NCBI GenBank assembly: GCA_002778195.1
Contig: PCDI01000004.1
Span: forward strand, 196,074-260,073
Reading direction: 5' to 3'
Source: Raffaelea ambrosiae
Taxonomy: Eukaryota > Ascomycota > Sordariomycetes > Ophiostomatales > Ophiostomataceae
DNA length: 64,000 bases
Both the position numbers and the translations under genes were made by a program. Under the pieces are notes generated by a model. The model was not told where the DNA came from. It was given only the letters and a program-made list of their open reading frames with translations, and did not search any database. This document shows positions 10,625-22,072 of the stretch, piece after piece. The stretch's first letter is position 1, and each line of letters begins with the position of its first letter.

Positions 10625-13600
10625 TCATGACTCGTTGGAAGCATGTGCAGACGGCTCGCTCTTGGACTGCACCCGGCGAGAGTATCTGGGTCGACTCCAC
10701 TTGGCTTTGTTTTGTTTGGATCGACCTTTCATGCTTCCTTTAGCATTGTGAGTCGCTGTTGCAGAACCCATGCTGGTAGAGATTTGAGATTCCGTCAACT
10801 CTGGAGAGTCATCCGCTTCTGTGGCGTCCGTGCTGCGTTGCTGCACGTCAGAGGACCGAAGATCAGACCCAGAACGGCTGGCTGTTTCAGAGAAATTGGG
10901 AAATAGCTGCGGGCCTGCTTTGATCGCTGTGTCGGCACCATTACCACGCTCGGCGATCTGAGCTTGGCCAGTCTTCAGGACGTGACCTCCGCAAAATGCA
11001 GACGACGAAGGCGGTGCTCCCTCCTGAACCTCTGCAGATTCAGAATCACCAGAAACGTGGCCAGGCACACTAGCAACAGATGCTACAGGGAGTACGTTGG
11101 CCACAAAGGCTCTGGGTGTAAACGCTGGCGCCACAGGATTCAACCGAGTCTCCTGTAACAAGACAAAAAAGGTCATTAGAAACTGCCGAGAACAAACAAT
11201 ACGTTTCTGCAGTGTCTAATTTACCTCTTTCTTGTCCGTAGACGGGGTTTTCATCACAGATGCAGCGCCTACCTCGTCCTTTTTGTCATTATTTGCCAAA
11301 TTACGCCCGCCTTCTGGTGTGCTTCCATCTGCACTCGTTGATTCATTGCTGTCTCCAGGTGCACTGGTCGGCTTTTTCTTTGCCTTTTCCAGTTCGCTGG
11401 TGGCAATTTCGGGAGCAAGGTCATTGTAAATGTCATCCATGTTCAGTGTTGACGCTTCAGAATGATTGGCCTTGTCCTTCGGCTTGGTGAAGACTTGTTT
11501 GGACCATAAGTTCGCGTACTTTCCACCGGCCTGGATCAGGTCATCATGACAGCCCATTTCGACGATTGAGCCGCCAGCGACGACAATGATACAGTCGGCG
11601 TTCATGACAGTAGAGAGTCTATGGCTGAATCGCAGCAAGAGGTATCGTTAGCACTAAGAGCTCGGTAAGAAATAGCACGGGCTAGGACACTCACGCCACG
11701 ACAAATGTTGTCCGGTCACGGCAGAGAGCATGCAGGGCTTCTTGGATTTTTTGCTCTGTTTCCGTGTCCACAGAACTTGTGGCTTCGTCGAGCAACACGA
11801 TAGAGGGGTTCTTGAGAATAGCTCTGGCAATGGCAACACGCTGTAATTCGCCTCCAGACAGCTTGATACCACGCTCGCCGACCCTTGTGTTGTAGCCTGT
11901 AGCACCTGTTAGCAAAAGGTAAGCCAAATCAAAGCGGGTCAAGAGACTCTTACCATCGCTGAAGCTGAGGATTTGGTCATGAATAGCAGCAGCCTTGCAG
12001 GCCTCGTACACTTCCTCATCCGTGGCAGCCAGGTTGGCATAGCGGACATTGTTCATGACGGTGTCATCGAAGAGAATTGGAGCTTGGGGAACAATACCAA
12101 TGCGAGAACGAAGACTGTCTCTAATTAGCAAAATTGCCAACATACTCCAGCTATCGCGAAGAGGAAGCCGCACGCACCTGAAAAGATTGACATCGCGAAT
12201 ATCCTGGCTATCGATCTTGATGGAACCTTCGGTCACGTCATAGAATCGGTCGAGGAGCTTCAAAATAGTGGATTTGCCAGCGCCAGTAGCGCCAACAAAT
12301 GCGATGGTGGTTCCTGGTTGGGCAGTGAAACTGATATCTTTGAGAATGTCTTTCTTGTCGTTATACGAAAAGCAAACATGGTCAAACTCGACAGTACCAC
12401 CAGAGAACTTGAGGTCAACTGCATTTTCCTTATTGACAATGGTCGGCTCCGTCTTCATGATTTCGAGAAGCTGTTCAGCTTGGATGAAGTTTCGCGAAAT
12501 GTTCTTCCCAAGACTGGCAAAGAAGGTGAGTGGCGACACCAGCTGCGTCCAGTATGTAAGAAGCATGACAAACTGGCCTGGTGTGGCCTGGCCAGATGTC
12601 ACTTGCCATACGGCCAGGAAAGCTCCAGCCAGCAGCCCAGCAAGCAGGACAAGATATTGAAATGCGTACGCCATCAGGTACCCCAGGTATACGGCCTGAG
12701 ACTTGGCCACGCGGGCCTTGACAGCAGCTGAGTACCGCTCTTCCTCGTGGCTTACTTGGTTGAAAGATGCCACCGTTGACCAGCCCTGGATGCCGGCCTG
12801 CCGCACGTAGTGCTCTTCGAACCAGGCACTGACCTCGCTTCTCCGCGCCTTTTTGAGGCCGGCAATCATGCGACCAGCAATGTAGAAAAAGATGACGGCA
12901 GTGGCAATGGTGATGAAGCCTTCATATGGACCGAAAGTTGCGGAAAGATACACAAACGCAATGCCCATATCGATAAGCATCGGAATGGCAGAGAAGCAAA
13001 TGGATTCAAGAAGGTTAGAGATGCTCTGGCCAGAGGAAATGGCCATCATGATGTCAGATGAGCTTTTGGAGTCGTGGAAATCCGAGGACAGGTTCAGGAC
13101 GTGAGAGTAAGCCGCAGTGCTCATGGCATCGAAAGAATAGTACTCGACAGGAATCCAAAGCCATTGGCGGAGAAGGGACAAACCAGCTTCCGAGGCACAG
13201 AATTTCAAGCCAGCAAAAATAATCACCTGCACCCACGGATTGGTATGGTTGATCCCACTAAGACTGTCCATGATGATACCGAGCTGGCGCGGGATAAGGA
13301 AATTGAGGACGTTGTTGGCAAGAAGACAGACACCAACAAGGATAGCCCGGATCTGAAGGGGCCGGTTGTTGACAGGCCAGATGTACGGCACGAAGATCTT
13401 TGAGTCGCGTTAGAGAACACATATTAGATAGCACAATGTGGAAGTGGACAGAGGAAGCAAACAAGGAGCTTACGAGAAATCTCTTTGCATAATCCAGCCA
13501 ATTGCCGTTCTCTTTCAGCCGCTTTTCCATCTCCTCGCGCGCCTCACGCTCACGGCGTTCCCAAGGCGACTCGTAGCTGCTGTCGGAAGCCTTAGCCTTG

Positions 13601-14370
13601 TTCGAGTCTGTTGCGTTCTCGTTCTCGTTTTCGTTTTCAGTTGCTGAACTGTCGGCCGACGAGGTTTCCGTGGTAGATCCGTAGCTCGTAGTGGCACGAG
13701 ACTCCCCCGAGTCCTCGGGTACCTCCACCGGGGTGCCATTGTCATTCTTTGGGATAAGCGGCTGCTGTTCAGAGTCAGCTGCAGGCTCAGGCTTCGGAGA
13801 CTCTCTCGATGCGAAGTAGGCGGTAACAACAAGAGCGATCACCAGATACCGGCAGGCAACAACACACAACTGTGCAATCTCGGAGCCATTGAGCGAGCCG
13901 GGAAGGCGGGCAGACAGGCTGATGATTTCCAGTGCAGGCTCAAAGACAAGTGCCAACAGGTAGGGCCCGACATAAGGATACCAGGTCACCTCATCAGCAT
14001 CAGACAGTGTGGCCAGCTGAATGCCAAAGACAAGGATGCAGGACAACAAACTGATCATGGAATCCTGCTGTCCCAGCCATTCCCTGAGAGCAATGGAGGG
14101 GATTAGAATGGCGGCAATCTGGCCAAGGTAGCTCAGGACGGTGATGAGCATCAAGGACAGTAACAGTCGGCGGCGAGGGTGCTTCTTCTTTTCAGATAGG
14201 ATGCAGATAGCCACAGACGAAGAGACCATAAAGTAGACGAAGACGGCGGCAGGATAGATGTAATGAAGGCTCAGGAGAGCCCTCTCCAGCGGCTTGGACT
14301 GGAGCATCTGAGAGGCCATGCCGTAATATGTCGGCTGTGCCATGATGGATGGTTCACCCGGGTCAGCCAT
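10625..14370 (-). CDS. hmt1: HMT1-like ABC half-transporter (heavy-metal tolerance, ABCB6/7-like class)
   Basis: Six exons (13474-14370, 12178-13397, 11954-12120, 11695-11896, 11225-11624, 10625-11152) sum to 1137 residues in frame. The N-terminal ~200 residues hold about five hydrophobic segments (TMD0), then an acidic/NENENE-rich linker. The six-helix ABC membrane domain spans about 300-580 and the ATPase domain about 620-850. Visible motifs are Walker A GATGAGKST (669-677), signature LSGGE (774-778), Walker B IVLLDE (to E799), and the H-loop in FVVAHRLST. S. pombe Hmt1 moves glutathione- or phytochelatin-bound Cd into the vacuole; the same role is inferred here. A C-terminal low-complexity extension of about 260 residues ends in a basic patch and is unusual. 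Introns 2 and 3 are both 57 nt, in frame and stop-free. The start may be 14370 or the ATG at 14343. Confidence 0.88.
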
Positions 14371-15141
14371 CCCTTGAACGTGCGATTATAGCCTGTCGCA
14401 GCGACTGGTGTTTTATGGCCGGAAAAAAAAGGGGGTTGTCGTCCGAAAGGATGATTGGTCGGCCGATGGAAAGGCTGACAAGCAGAGGAATGGAGCTCGC
14501 GCAGCAGTCAGCTGCAGGTCGAGACCACGAGGGGAGCAAGTGGGTATTTGAATGTTTCAGCTCTTCGCTGAGCCAGTGACCGGACGATAGGATTCGAGGA
14601 GAATTGAGGCTCAACGGTTTTCAAGGCAAGGCTGAAGGGCTGCAGAAGCAGAGTGTGTGGGTGGCGAAAAGTCGGCGGCACACAACTCGTGGAGGGCTGG
14701 GTCGGGCGGCTTGGCGCGCAGAATGGCCGATTTCCCAGGCCGTGTGGAGCAGAAGAGGCTGACCCGTCCGGGGTCTTCTGGTTGTCGATGCACGACAGTG
14801 CTCTCGTTTGCCGTGCTTGGTTTTGTTCAGCGTCGTACTCTGGTCATATATTAGGCAACAGCATTGCATTTGCTGATGGCTAGAAAAGAAATGTGGACCA
14901 AAATCAAGCAGTGGCAAAGAGATGCGTTGCCTGGAAGTGTGTGTGTAAGAGGCTGACAGGATATGCAGAGCCGGAGATGTAAGTGGGAGTGCAGAAGAGA
15001 GGCGTTCCAGAAATAGAAGACGATGATGGCAGGGAGAAGAAAAGGAGTCGAGCAAAATGTTGAGGAGATGTCAGGCCGGAGAAGATGAAGGGAAATGGGG
15101 CCCAGGGAGACGAGCTAGTCGTAAGACAGAGGCAGCAGAAA

Positions 15142-15206
15142 GAGGAAGGCACAAGAGGAAGACACAAGAGGAAGACACAAGAGGAAGGCACAAGAGGAAG
15201 GCGCAC
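15142..15206. repeat. 13-bp tandem repeat, five units
   Basis: Five head-to-tail copies of GAGGAAGRCACAA, differing at one or two positions, sit in the purine-rich leader region upstream of the HMT1-like gene. A sixth degenerate copy may follow. Confidence 0.85.
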
Positions 15207-16301
15207 GAGGAGGTGAACAGGCAGGAGCGAGTGACGAACAGAAAGGCAACTCCGGGAGTAGTCGTGACAAGCTAGGAAAGAGCAACTGGCAAAACGCCGT
15301 GTCCCACGGAAGCTGCGACGGACTGAGACTGGCACGACGCTCCTTCCTCCCTTTGTGAGTTTGAGAACACTGCAAGGGCAAGAGACAGCGTGTCTTTGTG
15401 GGACGGAAGGCACGAACAGGAGAAGCCACGAAACGAGGCCAGGAAGCAGGCGACCAGGGCAACAATCAAGGCCAGAAATGCGCTCGCAAACACAATGCAA
15501 GACGGTGAGCCCACGGCTGCCTCCTTCTAGGCCTGGCAGGCTTTTTTTCTTGGGGGGTTTTTCTTTTTGGCCTCCCAGTTCCCCAAAAATTACTGCTTAT
15601 GCTGACAGAAAAAAAAAAAAAGAAAGCGCTCTCGGTCGAAGCCGACCTTACGCGGTCACCTGCGCTTTGGGGAGGCAACCGATTTCCGACAGTCGTTCCT
15701 CCTGTGGAATATTTTTTTTTCTCTGGCGATGCCTTGCGTGCTGCTTGCCGTGTCTGGCCAGCAACCGGTGGTCTGGTTCGCGTCGCACAATCGGCAGGGA
15801 TATTGACGGGAGACTGAAAGATCTCGAGCTGGTCGCAATGTGCACGCGAGATTTAGGAGCGAATGCGCTCTGTGGAAAGCGCTGCCGGGTTGCTGTTGTC
15901 GGCAAGCCAAGACCGGTTGGGTGGGCAATCGGCGCAGAGACACAAGAGATAGCAGGAATTCCTTGTGCTGGAAGAAAGGGCCAATGCGAAACGGAGCAAG
16001 AAAGAAGGAGGAAACAAACAAGGAAACAGAAAGAGGGAAGCACCAAGACAAGCAGGAAGAGGGGGGCAGAGCTCCGGCGCAGACCAGCAGCTGCACCGAC
16101 TGTCCCGGTCCTGGGTCAACAGGAGAGAAGAATCACCACACCAAGAAGCGCCAGCAAACTCCGGTGCAACAGGAGAGAGGCGGGACGAGAGAGAGAGGGA
16201 TATAAGTCGAGCTGGACTGCGTGTCTGGCAGCTGACGTCAGTGGACGGGCACTGTACCGCAACGTCGAAGTGAGAAAGGAACCAGAAACCGAATAAGCGA
16301 G

Positions 16302-16385
16302 CTCAATGGCACAGACAGACGGATGGGCAGACAGGCAGAGAGACAGAGAGAGACAGACGGGCAGACAGGCAGGGCCAGCTGAGGC
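16302..16385. repeat. CAGA/CAGG-rich simple-sequence tract
   Basis: Dense ACAGACAGA, GGCAGACAGGCAG and GAGACAGAGAGAGACAGAC runs. The tract explains the repetitive Asp/Arg/Gln open frames across it. Confidence 0.7.
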
Positions 16386-18723
16386 AGGCAGGCAAGAGAG
16401 GGCAGGGGAGAAACACGCTCGCCGGCGCAATCGATCCACGACTGCAGAGGGGGGGGGACAAAACGAACACAGGAGCTATGGCCAGAGCTATGGTGAGACC
16501 GTGGACTGGAGGCGGACTGGACGAAGAGGAAAAAGACCGGCCAAGCCTGGGAAGGGACAAAAGGCGGTATGCGCTATGTAGGCGCCGCAGGCCAGAGCTG
16601 TGGGCGTCGACTAAAGGAGGCAAAGCTCACGAGACTTGGCCAGAACCTGGCAATGGGCGGTGGAGAGGACTTGTTGTCAGATGGGTGTCAGACAGATGGG
16701 GTGTCTCATCAGATGGGAAAGGAAACAAGCGCCAGCTTGGGGAGGCCTATGGGTAAGGGTACAGGCAAAACAGGTGAGCAAAGCAACCCTATCCTTGCTG
16801 GGAGTTGAGGGGAAAAAAAGTGGGATCCAGTTATTCCCTAACGCTCTGCCAGATAACTAATAACTACCTATGATGGTATTATTTTTTGTGTCTGGACCCT
16901 ACGCCTCCTAAAGCTTGCAGATGGCGCTGATGGCGCTGGTCCGGTGGCTACATAGTGTGCTCGTGTGGTCACGGGCGTCCGCGCCTGGCCCGTGAACTTC
17001 CAGGCCAAAAGAGGAAACCAGGAATGGGATGGGCCCAGGACAACACAAGACGAGGCAAAGCGCGGCAAGACAAGACAAAGCGAGGCAGGGCAAGACAGGG
17101 ACGGCTGGGGAGAGAGGCCATGCTGTGGTGGGCATGGCTGGCCAGGCCCCCGCGTCTGAGGCAACATCGTGCAAAGCTGGGCGATGAAGGAGGGTAGGAC
17201 AGAGGATGCAAATCCAGATGGAGCAGGCAAGGATGGCAGGTCTTCCGAGTTCACCGCTGTGGAGGGAGGAGGGAGCGAGGACAGAACAGAGGCAGAGGGA
17301 CCCGGATGGGAGGGCAGAAAGGGCAGTTGCTGCTCAGGGCAGCCAGGGACGGTTGCCGAACAATGGGTCTGGCCCCAAAGGAGACAAAGGCGACAGGGAC
17401 GCGAGTACGGAAAAGGAACAGCAAGGGGCGGCGGACGGAACATAAAAGTGACAGAAGCCCACGCAGCCCACACAGACATCCACGCACAACGCACAGCACG
17501 ACGAACTGCCGGGGCTGCGACCGGTGGGCCTGCTCGTACTTTAGCAGTTGCTTTGTCGTTACTCTGTGCGTGGCCTGCAGAGGTCTTTTTTGTTGTCTGG
17601 TGGTCTGGCGGCTGTTCCTTGTTTTTTTTTTTGTGGTTTTTATTTGGTGTGGTTTTCCCAAAAAAAAATGGATCAGGACGGATTTCCTCGATTCCGGGGC
17701 CTCGTTTTTGCGCCTCTCGTCTCTTAGCAAACTGCCGCTAGCCCTGCGCGATGGAGGGTGCCTGCAACGGTTTCAGTGCAGGAACAGCACCAGCAGAGAT
17801 TCGACCTGAATGCGGAATGGGCTGCCCAGCACACGAGCCAGGCAAAGAGCCAGGGAAGAGCCAGGAAAGAGCCAAGGAAGAGCCAGGGAAAAAAGCAACG
17901 GTCGCCTCGCTTATCAACAATGCCCACTTGTCAGTGTGCGTCAGTGTGACTAAACTACCATGTACTTCTCCACTGTCCTGCTGCTGCTGGTGTCTGCACC
18001 CCGGCGACACCTCGCGACATTTTCCCAACAGCTCTTCTCGACACCACCGTCTGCCCGCACATCGGTCCACTTCGGGGCCTGGCTCACCACCGCTGCAGCA
18101 GCCCTACGGTGTGCGGTGGTATATAATGCGGCATGCCAGATGTACACCAGAAGAACCTTTGCTGGTCTCGTGGCTGCCTCGGCCGGCTGGCACCGCCATT
18201 GGGCAGGCGGCTTCCAGACGGATTCGAGGCTGGGTAGGCCATTGGCTTCGGGGGTACGGCGCAGGCGCTGCTGCACTGAACATGCACTGGACATGCACTC
18301 GCCGCGCGCTGGCTGCACCACGACCGACGAGGCGAGCAAGGTGGACCGTGTGATCCAAACCTCCCAACGCCGTGCTTTAGCGCGCGAAAGGAGGCGGTCG
18401 GTGGATCCAAGCCTGTTTCTTTCGGTACGGTGGAATATGTCCTGGGCCTGCCGGGCATGCACCAATTGCATGCCATTGTTTCTGCCACGGGCCAGGACGC
18501 TTCGTCACCCCCAGCCGACCTGCCCAGCCGACCTGCCCGGCCGCCTGTGGTGCTCGCATCGGCTTTGCTGTCCGGAGCGATGCCGCTCCGCGGGCGCCCA
18601 GGGGGGATAGAGGGGAGGGGAGCAGACACGGAGGGACGGTGCTGCTTTTCCTTGGGGGCTGGCTGGCCCTCCCAGCGCGTCGCTCTCTGCTGGACGGACC
18701 CTGGTGGCCTGGAAAGGTTAGTT

Positions 18724-18901
18724 GCCGTGTACGGCTGTCATCTGCAGCTACCACGTACAGTTATGATGTGCGGTTACCGTGTATACGAGTAGCTACCACG
18801 TACAGCTCCCATGTACAGTTGCCATGTATTACAGGTGCCATGTATGGTTGCCATGTACGGCTGCCCTGTACGGTTGCCATGTACAGTTACCATGCCCATC
18901 T
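18724..18901. repeat. Degenerate 13-bp minisatellite, about 13 units
   Basis: The consensus unit is GCCATGTACGGTT. Units can be parsed at 18724, 18737, 18750, 18763, 18776, 18795, 18808, 18821, 18837, 18850, 18863, 18876 and 18889, with 6-nt and 3-nt interruptions near 18789 and 18834. The copies at 18837-18888 are the most regular. It is non-coding as far as can be seen. Confidence 0.85.
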
Positions 18902-19870
18902 TACTATGTGCCAGCAGAGTGCATGTCTCCGCAGTGTCAGCAGTCACTCCCAATGGGGCCACGCTGGGCATGGCAGCCCGGGTTTGCACCACTGATTGGA
19001 GGGCAAAAGGTCAAGTGAGCAAACACATCAAACAAGTCAAACAAATCAAACAACAATCAAAATCTCCGGCCGATCTGGTGGTAACGACAGTGCAACCTGA
19101 CAGCGCGCAGAGGGCGATCTGCTACCCATTTGCCTCTCCGTCGGTCTGCGCGCCAGCCACGGGCGCAGACGGTCCAGAGGCGACCAGGAGGCCGACCAAG
19201 AAGCAGACGCAACCACTCGTACGGCTTGGCCAGCCCAGCCACGCAGCCCAATTGGCACCGCAGCATTGGGCGGCTTCCTGGCCGGGACACATATACGAAA
19301 GCCCTGCTTGGGACCTGGGCCTGGGGGATGGATCCAGTCTGCGGTTTTCGAGGAACGCGCGACTGCTCCCATTCCAAGACAAACAGCAGGCCTCTCTGTG
19401 TTCAGTCAGCAATCAGACTGCGGCAACTCGGAAAATATTCGCAGCATCAATGTCCTCGACACTGCAACAGCTTCCTTCTTCAAAAGAACCCAGGTCCTCC
19501 TGCAGAACTGACCGCCCTTCCCTGCACGTCGTCCACAGACACGCACGCACGCACAAACTCTCCTCTCGGTGTCTCTCTTATCGCACACAAATGTGAAACA
19601 ACACCAGGTCCGGCCTCAGAGACAAACCGCCCAGCCCCCCTTTCTCGGTGCTCCCGACCCCATCGCCCCATGGTTGCACAAGAGAAGGAGTGGAAGTCGA
19701 AAAGAATGCGGAGGCGACATGCAGTGCTCCCCGATGTGTAACCCCAGCCGGGGCACGCTCGGAAGCGCTCCGATACATTGTCGAGCTGGTTCCATGGCCC
19801 AGGGAGGGTCGGGCAGTGCATCTCTCTTACGGAGACGTGGTATGTATGTGTGGGCATTGCGCCTCTTGGT

Positions 19871-19912
19871 CTGCCCTTGCCTGCCTTTGCCTGCCCTTGT
19901 CTGCCCTTGTCT
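19871..19912. repeat. 10-bp tandem repeat (CTGCCCTTGC-like), four units
   Basis: Four near-identical decamers, CTGCCCTTGC, CTGCCTTTGC, CTGCCCTTGT and CTGCCCTTGT, in a row. It lies in the gene desert. Confidence 0.75.
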
Positions 19913-20072
19913 AGCTGATCTGGTGCGCCTCGCACGACAGGTTCTCCAGGACGTGCAGGTCGATATGCGGTTCCCTGCTCGGTCCCATGCTCGGTTCCAT
20001 GTACGATGCAGCCCTCTCGAAAACCAAGCTGAACGAATAAGCCTCCATGTTGGTCCTCGTCGGTCTTTTTTC

Positions 20073-20073
20073 T

Positions 20074-20104
<31 letters not shown>

Positions 20105-20109
20105 GTGTC
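20073..20109. repeat. GT dinucleotide microsatellite
   Basis: (GT)n interrupted once by ATAT. Confidence 0.9.
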
Positions 20110-21073
20110 ATTTTGCTGTCCTTCTGCTCGTCCCATGAACCATGGACTCACTCTCCTGTCCCTGCCGCTCGTTCCACGTCGCTCTCGCTTCGACGAAAAA
20201 CAGGGGGTCTCGGAGGCATGCGGCGCAATACAGAGCGACCAAACGAGGCGGCTGCGGTTTCTAACGCATCGCAAAGGCGAGTCAAAACTCACAGCCTACT
20301 ATGCACAATTCCCAGTCAACTCAAGGGACGGCACGCCCGGTACCATTGCTCATGTAGGGGACAAAGTAGTAACTATACTTTGGCATGGTTCGGGGGTTTG
20401 GCTGAAGCCTCCAATGGCACGATCGGACTGTTTGGGCTCTTGTTGCCTGTGCCCCAGAAGGGTTTCCTTGTTGGACATCAACCACATATTTTGCATGTAG
20501 GAAACATGCCACAAGCATCCTCTGGTGCCAAAGTCTCGGTCGTAGTATCATGTAGAGTAGCCTCATCACACCGCTTACAGCGCCTGCGGAACAAATTCTC
20601 CGTGGTGGATTTGATAGAGGAAAAGTCGACGTGAAGAGATGAGAGACAGCAAGCATGCAAATATAAGAAAACAAAAAGCGCGGAGAACCAGAAACTGAAG
20701 CATCAAACAAGAAAGTGAAAAGATCCTTTTTGAGCGTTTTGGGTGTGTGTTTTTTTCCTTTTTTTTTTGGCACGATATGTACGGTGACGTAGCCTATGTG
20801 GCAGTATTTGGCAGTACATAGTAACAAGATGACTGCATTAGGGCGGCCTGCGAATAATCATGCTTTCCTCCCCGTCTTCTCCCAAAATACGACCCAAGAA
20901 ACACAACCAAGAAGCAACTTTTTTTTTCATGTCGGAGTTTTGCGCATTCTTTCAGATTGTTTCAGGTCGTTTCCAACAGATACTAGTGGTAGTATGGTTA
21001 AACGTGCAGAAGTGCACACCTACAAAGACCAAAGACAACGTCACCGCGAGGGCACGGTAACACTGGTTTTGTA

Positions 21074-21129
21074 GACTGTTTCCCGAAGACTGTTTCCCGA
21101 AGAATGTTTTCCCAAGGCTGTTTTATTAA
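21074..21129. repeat. 14-bp tandem repeat, four units
   Basis: Two exact copies of ACTGTTTCCCGAAG are followed by two diverged copies (AATGTTTTCCCAAG, GCTGTTTTATTAAG). They lie about 150 bp beyond the stop codon of the second PPxY gene. Confidence 0.8.
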
Positions 21130-21278
21130 GACTGTATGCATTTTATACCAAAGAAAGCCCAGTACATGCAAAGTTGCTTTTAGCCATGATTAGCCTTCGT
21201 GCAGATGGGTTGTGCAACCTTCTTCTCCTGGCTAAAGGAGAACTTAACTACCCATCACAGCAATGCTACGACCCAAGT

Positions 21279-22062
21279 CTAGAGCTTATAGGGCGGCGGT
21301 GGTGCATCTGCCCCGTTGCCGTCCTCCTGTGTCTCCGACTCGACATCCAATGTAGTCTCTCCCCGCATGTCAAAGGGGCGAGTGTGGTCGTCTCCGTTGG
21401 TGAAGTCCTGGTATCGGGTCGTCTTCGCTGTTGTCAGCGCTGTTGTCGGTGCTGTTGCCCAGTGTAAAGAGGGGAGCACGCACGAATTCTCCTTGGGCCT
21501 GAGCCTCTCCGATGCCGGCGCTAGGGCCGGCCACAGGTGCCAATTCCAGGTCGTCATTGCGTGCGTGTCGCCAAAAGAAGAGCCTCCCTTTTGTCTTCTT
21601 CCACAAGCTGTTGATGGCTGCCCCTGGGACGCCGCAGATTGTTTGGCTTCTTAACAAATGCAGGTACAGGAGATACAACATTGCTCCCACGGGCGGCAAG
21701 GCCAGGGAAACGATGAATGGCAAGACTACCCACGGACTTGCATCGCGCATCACGCGTTGCCTGAGATCTTTCGGGCTCCTTATGTCATAGAGGTTTCCGC
21801 GTCTCATCTTGACTTTGTTGTGTTGTGCGTGTCCTTCCCAAAAGAGAAGGCCCGGGTGGTGTTCCTTCCGGAGCTTCCTGTGGTTTCCCTTCATCGAAAT
21901 AAAGAGAGATGGTGCCGAGAGCCAAGAAGAAAGCAAGGTACAGGCAAGGGCAAGGGCAACTGCTACCCACTGTGTATACCATACATTTGACTCGGCACAG
22001 TGGGGGAGTGGCAGTATCTCGGCCGCAAAAGCCACATGAACCACATTGGCTTTCGATTGCAT
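21279..22062 (-). CDS. Small membrane protein with C-terminal PPxY motif (copy 2)
   Basis: Exon 2 is 21279-21422. Exon 1 reads down from an uncertain start (ATG at 22062 used here; 21894 and 21807 are alternatives) to 21484. The 61-nt intron (GTGCGT ... CTGAC branch ... GAAG) was inferred because it restores the frame and yields a C terminus, DAPPPPYKL, matching copy 1. With the 22062 start the product is 240 residues. Hydrophobic segments lie at about 33-55 and 104-130, then QTICGVPGAAINS, which aligns with ETVCCIPWAAIGS of copy 1. The acidic tail ends in PPPPY, a WW-domain ligand of the type bound by Rsp5/Nedd4 ubiquitin ligases. The function is unknown. The start lies only 10 bp from the stop of copy 1, so the 5' end is the weakest part of the model. 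Confidence 0.5.
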
Positions 22063-22072
22063 GAACGCTCGT

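Larger units (their letters stand above)
14371..21278. other. Gene desert, about 6.9 kb
   Basis: I find no supportable protein gene or RNA gene. Open frames of 100-310 codons occur but are low-complexity translations of G/A- or C/T-biased DNA with no domain features. About 14,900-17,500 is purine-rich on the plus strand, so pyrimidine-rich in the sense of the HMT1-like gene, consistent with a long leader or promoter. The segment contains minisatellites at 15142, 18724, 19871 and 21074 and a GT microsatellite at 20073. Confidence 0.5.

Noticed and set aside
15355..16296. 313-codon plus-strand open frame in the gene desert
   Set aside because: Low-complexity Arg/Lys/Glu/Ser translation of purine-rich DNA, with no domain, signal or splice support.
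18724..18901. CRISPR-like array
   Set aside because: Units are 13 bp, contiguous and without spacers, and the genome is eukaryotic.
19480..20292. 270-codon minus-strand frame including a Thr-His repeat
   Set aside because: The THTHTH stretch is the GT microsatellite read in frame. The rest lacks any protein-like character.
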